A stretch of DNA of 64,000 nt, from positions 1-64,000 of the forward strand of contig DATILI010000008.1 in NCBI GenBank assembly GCA_035476635.1. Direction: 5' to 3'. The stretch is from DATILI01 sp035476635 (GTDB lineage Bacteria > Pseudomonadota > Gammaproteobacteria > Burkholderiales > Burkholderiaceae_C). The notes below the pieces were generated by a model that was given only the letters and a program-made list of their open reading frames with translations, was not told the origin of the DNA and did no database searches. A program made the position numbers and the translations under genes. Of the stretch, positions 60,643-64,000 are shown piece after piece (the stretch's first letter is position 1; each line of letters begins with the position of its first letter).

Positions 60643-61601
60643 TCCAGCTTGGCGCCGGAGGCCTTGACGGCCTTGTCCCAGCGCGGCAACTCGGCAGCCA
60701 GGAAGCGCGCGAACTCCTCGCTCGCCATGAAGGCCGGGTCCGCGCCCTGGGTGATCATGCGGTTGCGGATGTCCGGCATTTCCAGCACCTGCCTGAACGC
60801 GTCGGCGAGGCGCGCCACCACGTCCTTGGGCGTGCCGGCCGGCGCGAGGAAGCCGTAGAAGCCGACCACCTCGAAGTTCTTGATGCCCGACTCCATCACG
60901 GTCGGAATGTCCGGCAGAGCCGGGTTGCGCTGCTTGCTCGTCACGGCCAATGCCCTGACCTTGCCTTGCTTGTGGTAGTTGGCCGCCTGCGGAATCGACT
61001 CGGCCATGAACTGCACCTGGCCGGCCATCAGGTCGGTGAAGGCCGGTGCGCTGCCGCGGTAGGGGATGTGCACCATGAACAGGCCGGTGGACGTCTTGAA
61101 CATTTCCGGCACCAGGTGGCTGATGCCGCCGTTGCCGGCCGAGCCGTAGTTGACCTGGCCGGGCCGCGTGCGCGTGTAGTCAATGAACTCCTTGAGCGAA
61201 TTCACCGGCAGCTTCGGGTTCACCAGGAGCGCCAGCGGTTGCATGGCGGTGCGCGCGATCGGCGTGAAATCCTTGAGCGTGCCGTAGGGCAGCTTGCTGT
61301 ACAGCGCGGGGTTGATCACCATCACGCCGGTATTGGCCAGCATGATGGTGTAGCCGTCGGGCGCTGACTTCATGACTTCCTGGGCGCCCACGGTGCCGCC
61401 GGCGCCGGACTTGTAGTCGATCAGCACCGGCTGGCCAAGCACGCCCTGCAGCTTGTCGCTGAGCAGGCGCGCGTGCTGGTCCAGTGGGCCGCCGGCTGGA
61501 AAGCCGACCACGATCTTGACGGGTTTTTCCGGGAAGGCGGCCGACGCCGCGGTGCTCGCGGCCAGCAGCAGGGTGGCCAGGAGCGAATGAATGCGCTTCA
61601 T
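60639..61601 (-). CDS. Bug-family (TctC-like) binding protein
   Basis: This 320-residue periplasmic protein has a signal peptide ending ASAAF (residue 22), the hallmark FPEKPVKIVVGFPAGGPLDQ and PDGYTIMLANTG, GSAGNGGISHL and IPYRGSAPAFTDLMAGQ. It is the second orphan Bug protein of the window. ATG 61601 is chosen; the long frame above it is shadow. It lies between the GntR gene (4-base overlap of the ends) and a divergent amidase gene, so it may bind an amide or aromatic acid used by that module. Confidence 0.92.
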   Translation of the reverse strand: MKRIHSLLATLLLAASTAASAAFPEKPVKIVVGFPAGGPLDQHARLLSDKLQGVLGQPVLIDYKSGAGGTVGAQEVMKSAPDGYTIMLANTGVMVINPALYSKLPYGTLKDFTPIARTAMQPLALLVNPKLPVNSLKEFIDYTRTRPGQVNYGSAGNGGISHLVPEMFKTSTGLFMVHIPYRGSAPAFTDLMAGQVQFMAESIPQAANYHKQGKVRALAVTSKQRNPALPDIPTVMESGIKNFEVVGFYGFLAPAGTPKDVVARLADAFRQVLEMPDIRNRMITQGADPAFMASEEFARFLAAELPRWDKAVKASGAKLD

Positions 61602-61710
61602 CTGATGTCTCTGTCTTGTTTCGTGAGTGATGCGCACGATGGTAATACCTTGGACAGCCGACGCAGAAACGGATACGTTCGTGTATATCTCGGACGGCGA
61701 AAGATCGGCC

Positions 61711-63195
61711 ATGAAATTCCACGAATACAGGCAGCACGATGGCCTTGGCTTGGCGCAATTGGTTGCCGCCGGCGAGGTGACGGCTTCAGAATTGCTGGAG
61801 CTTGCCCTGGCACGCACCGAGGCGGTCAATCCCAGCATCAATGCGGTGATCATTCCGATGGAGGAGATCGCGCGCCAGCGCGTTGGTGCCAGTCTCGATG
61901 GCCCGTTTGCCGGCGTGCCATTCTTGCTGAAGAACCTGGAGCAGAATTTTGCCGGCGTCACCACCAGCAATGGCTGCCAAGGCATCAAGGACAAGGGCAT
62001 CTTGGCCACGCGCCATGCCGAGATCACGCAGCGTTGGCTGAACGCCGGTGTCGTGATCTTTGGCCAGACCAATACGCCTGAGTTCGGGCTTGCGCCCATC
62101 ACGGAACCGCTGGCTTGGGGGCCAACACGCAACCCCTGGGACTTGGCCCGCAGTCCGGGCGGATCGTCAGGCGGCTCCGCGGCCGCCATTGCCGCCGGCA
62201 TCGTGCCCATGGCCGGCGGAAACGACGTCGGTGGGTCGATCCGGATTCCCTCTGCCGTCTGCGGCCTGTTCGGATTCAAACCCGGGCGGGGGCGCACGCC
62301 AAGCGGGCCCGAACGGGGCGAGATGGTGCACGGCGCCGCCATCCACCATGTGCTGACACGATCGGTGCGCGACAGCGCCGCCATGCTCGATGCCAGTCAT
62401 GGCAAGGAGCTTGCCGCTGCATTTCATATCGCCCCGCCGGAACGCCCCTATCTGGAAGAGGTAGTGCGCCCGCCCGAACGGATGCGCATCGCCTATGGTG
62501 CGCGTTCACCGCTGGGCACCGAGGTTTCGCCGGAGGCCGTGCTCGCCGTCGACAACGCAGCGAAGCTGCTTGAATCCCTTGGCCACTTTGTCGAACCCGC
62601 CGAACCCCCGATTGACTGGGCGCAGATGTTCGAGGATGTGCTGGCGATGCTGTACGCCAACACGGCCGTCCTTGTGGCGCGGACCAGGCAATTGACCGGA
62701 TGCGGCAACGACGGCTTTGAACCCGACACCTTGCTGATGGCCGGCTTCGGGCGGGTCATCCGCGCGGATGACTATGCGGCAAGCCTGGCGCGCTGGCAGG
62801 ACTACCAGCGCATCATGAATGAATTCCATTTGGCGTACGACGTGTACATGACGCCAACCGTGGCCTTGCCACCTCCATTGATTGGCGAACACGCCACGCC
62901 AGTGCATGAACAGAAAATTGTTCCCTTGCTGCAAGCGCTTGGCCTGTCGCGCACGCTGCTCAAGTCCCCCAGGCTGCAAGAGAAAGTTCACAGCACATTG
63001 AAGCACGTGCCGTTCACGGAACTGGCCAATCTGACGGGTGCGCCCGCCATGTCGGTGCCATTGCATTGGACGCCCGAGGGTCTTCCGCTTGGCGTTCATT
63101 TCATGGCCGGGCCCTCGAACGAGGGCTTGTTGTTTCGCTTGGCCGGCCAGCTGGAGCAGGCCCAACCCTGGTTTGCGCGCGTGCCGCGGTTGTGA
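61711..63195 (+). CDS. Amidase signature-family enzyme
   Basis: This 494-residue amidase has the Ser-cisSer-Lys catalytic machinery: Lys in GVPFLLKN (about residue 75), the Gly/Ser-rich SPGGSSGGSAAAIAAG (about 150-165) and GNDVGGSIRIPSAVCGLFGF in part (about 171-190). The start ATG 61711 (MKFHEYRQHDG) is the family start. It is divergent from the Bug gene and near the GntR/oxygenase operon. It could release an amine from an amide substrate for that operon; the substrate is not known. Confidence 0.92.
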   Translation: MKFHEYRQHDGLGLAQLVAAGEVTASELLELALARTEAVNPSINAVIIPMEEIARQRVGASLDGPFAGVPFLLKNLEQNFAGVTTSNGCQGIKDKGILATRHAEITQRWLNAGVVIFGQTNTPEFGLAPITEPLAWGPTRNPWDLARSPGGSSGGSAAAIAAGIVPMAGGNDVGGSIRIPSAVCGLFGFKPGRGRTPSGPERGEMVHGAAIHHVLTRSVRDSAAMLDASHGKELAAAFHIAPPERPYLEEVVRPPERMRIAYGARSPLGTEVSPEAVLAVDNAAKLLESLGHFVEPAEPPIDWAQMFEDVLAMLYANTAVLVARTRQLTGCGNDGFEPDTLLMAGFGRVIRADDYAASLARWQDYQRIMNEFHLAYDVYMTPTVALPPPLIGEHATPVHEQKIVPLLQALGLSRTLLKSPRLQEKVHSTLKHVPFTELANLTGAPAMSVPLHWTPEGLPLGVHFMAGPSNEGLLFRLAGQLEQAQPWFARVPRL

Positions 63196-63210
63196 CCCAC
63201 TCTCGGCCGG

Positions 63211-63954
63211 TCAGTGCCCGAGGATCTTGGAGAGGAAATCCCGGCTGCGCTCGTTTTGCGGATGGCTGAAGAAGTCGTGCGGATTGTTCTGTTCGACGAT
63301 CTGGCCCTGGTCCATGAAGATAACCCGGTCGGCCACCGCCTTGGCAAAACCCATCTCGTGGGTGACGCACACCATGGTGATGCCCTGGCCGGCCAGCTCG
63401 ATCATCACGTCCAGCACTTCCTTGATCATCTCGGGATCGAGCGCCGAGGTCGGTTCGTCGAACAGCATGATCTTGGGCGTGAGGCACAGGGCGCGCGCGA
63501 TCGCGACGCGCTGCTGCTGGCCGCCCGAGAGTTGCAGCGGGTATTTGGCCGCCTGCTCGGCGATGCGCACCCGCTCCAATTGCTGCATGGCCTTTTCCTC
63601 GGCCTGCTTCTTCGGCATCTTGCCGACCCACATCGGCGACAGCGTCAGGTTTTCCAGAACGGTCAGGTGCGGGAACAGGTTGAACTGCTGGAACACCATG
63701 CCGACCTTCTTGCGCACTTCGTCAATCGCCTTGACGTCGTCGGCCAGCTCGACGCCGTCCACCACCAGGCGGCCCTGCTGGTGCTCCTCAAGCCGGTTGA
63801 TGCAGCGGATCAGTGTCGATTTGCCCGAGCCCGAGGGACCGCAGACCACGATGCGCTCGCCGCGCCCGACGTTGAAGTCGATGTCGCGCAACACGTGGAA
63901 GTTGTTGCCGTACCACTTGTTGACCTTGTCGAAGCTGATGATGGAGTCGGACAT
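63211..63954 (-). CDS. Amino-acid ABC transporter ATP-binding protein
   Basis: This 247-residue ATPase of the polar amino acid uptake family has Walker A GPSGSGKST (about residues 39-47), the ABC signature LSGGQQQRVAIARAL (about 143-157), Walker B IMLFDEPTSALDPE and the switch His in VTHEMGFAKA. It is downstream of a permease gene whose end is at 63968 and converges with the amidase gene. The likely substrate is a polar amino acid such as glutamate, but only this part of the transporter is visible. Confidence 0.96.
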   Translation of the reverse strand: MSDSIISFDKVNKWYGNNFHVLRDIDFNVGRGERIVVCGPSGSGKSTLIRCINRLEEHQQGRLVVDGVELADDVKAIDEVRKKVGMVFQQFNLFPHLTVLENLTLSPMWVGKMPKKQAEEKAMQQLERVRIAEQAAKYPLQLSGGQQQRVAIARALCLTPKIMLFDEPTSALDPEMIKEVLDVMIELAGQGITMVCVTHEMGFAKAVADRVIFMDQGQIVEQNNPHDFFSHPQNERSRDFLSKILGH

Positions 63955-63967
63955 GGAAGGAGGTGAG

Positions 63968-64000
63968 TTAGCGCAGCTTGCTCTTGTTGACCTGCTTTTC
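63968..64000 (-). CDS. C-terminal end of the upstream gene, probably the ABC permease (partial)
   Basis: Ten codons plus TAA (minus strand ending at 63968) encode EKQVNKSKLR and run off the window. The 13-base gap to the ATPase gene and the polar C-terminus fit a permease of the same amino-acid transporter, but too little is visible to be sure. Confidence 0.45.
   Translation of the reverse strand, partial: EKQVNKSKLR

Overview
The window is about 64 kb of GC-rich chromosome from a betaproteobacterium, most likely Burkholderiales and probably Comamonadaceae. The evidence is the gene order ilvI-ilvH-ilvC-pssA-leuA with a leucine leader, orphan Bug-type binding proteins, a PII gene next to nadE, and many short catabolic operons for aromatic and sugar acids. 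No rRNA, tRNA, CRISPR array, insertion sequence or phage gene was seen. About 60 protein genes were assigned, densely packed and with frequent 4-base stop/start overlaps.

Layout. Positions 1-2102: a PF10118 protein facing a TetR regulator across two matching palindromes, then an Mpo1-like membrane protein. Positions 2282-8935: a sugar-acid region. A Bug protein and a galactarate/talarate-type dehydratase converge on a Tsx-like porin, an IlvD/Edd dehydratase and an RraA-like protein, with a LysR gene divergent from the porin. Positions 8943-16333: an apparent demethylase operon (BMP binding protein, Rieske-only protein, Rieske-less catalytic oxygenase, GST, formaldehyde-oxidising pair, ferredoxin reductase), headed by an SDR gene. 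Positions 16449-26782: membrane and soluble pyrophosphatases, a lipase-like hydrolase with a wax ester synthase, a FemAB-like protein, NAD synthetase, PII, LOG protein, diacylglycerol kinase and an RDD protein. Positions 26837-28557: a sigma factor operon with DUF3619 and DUF3106. Positions 28862-36794: branched-chain amino acid synthesis with a leucine attenuator and two different 2-isopropylmalate synthases. Positions 36904-47457: PBP7, IclR, the two N-degron aminoacyl-tRNA transferases, a glycine-zipper protein, oxidoreductases, ergothioneine genes and a NUDIX hydrolase. Positions 47532-55528: a TRAP transporter and a 3-hydroxybenzoate/gentisate operon with a MarR regulator. Positions 55637-64000: an OmpA lipoprotein, a Rieske oxygenase plus glutamine-synthetase-like operon with a GntR regulator, a Bug protein, an amidase and an ABC transporter ATPase.

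The most interesting system is at 8943-15354. Two adjacent, overlapping genes split a Rieske oxygenase into complementary halves. One has the [2Fe-2S] ligands but no catalytic iron motif. The other has the catalytic iron motif but a precise loss of the cluster-binding segment. The next gene is a GST, and then come the two glutathione-dependent formaldehyde-oxidation genes and a reductase. The nearest precedent I know is the NdmC/NdmD/NdmE methylxanthine N7-demethylase of Pseudomonas putida CBB5, but here the Rieske unit is a separate oxygenase-sized polypeptide and the substrate is unknown. A second unusual operon at 56303-59850 couples a Rieske oxygenase to a glutamine-synthetase-like enzyme, which suggests gamma-glutamylation of an amine before oxidation.
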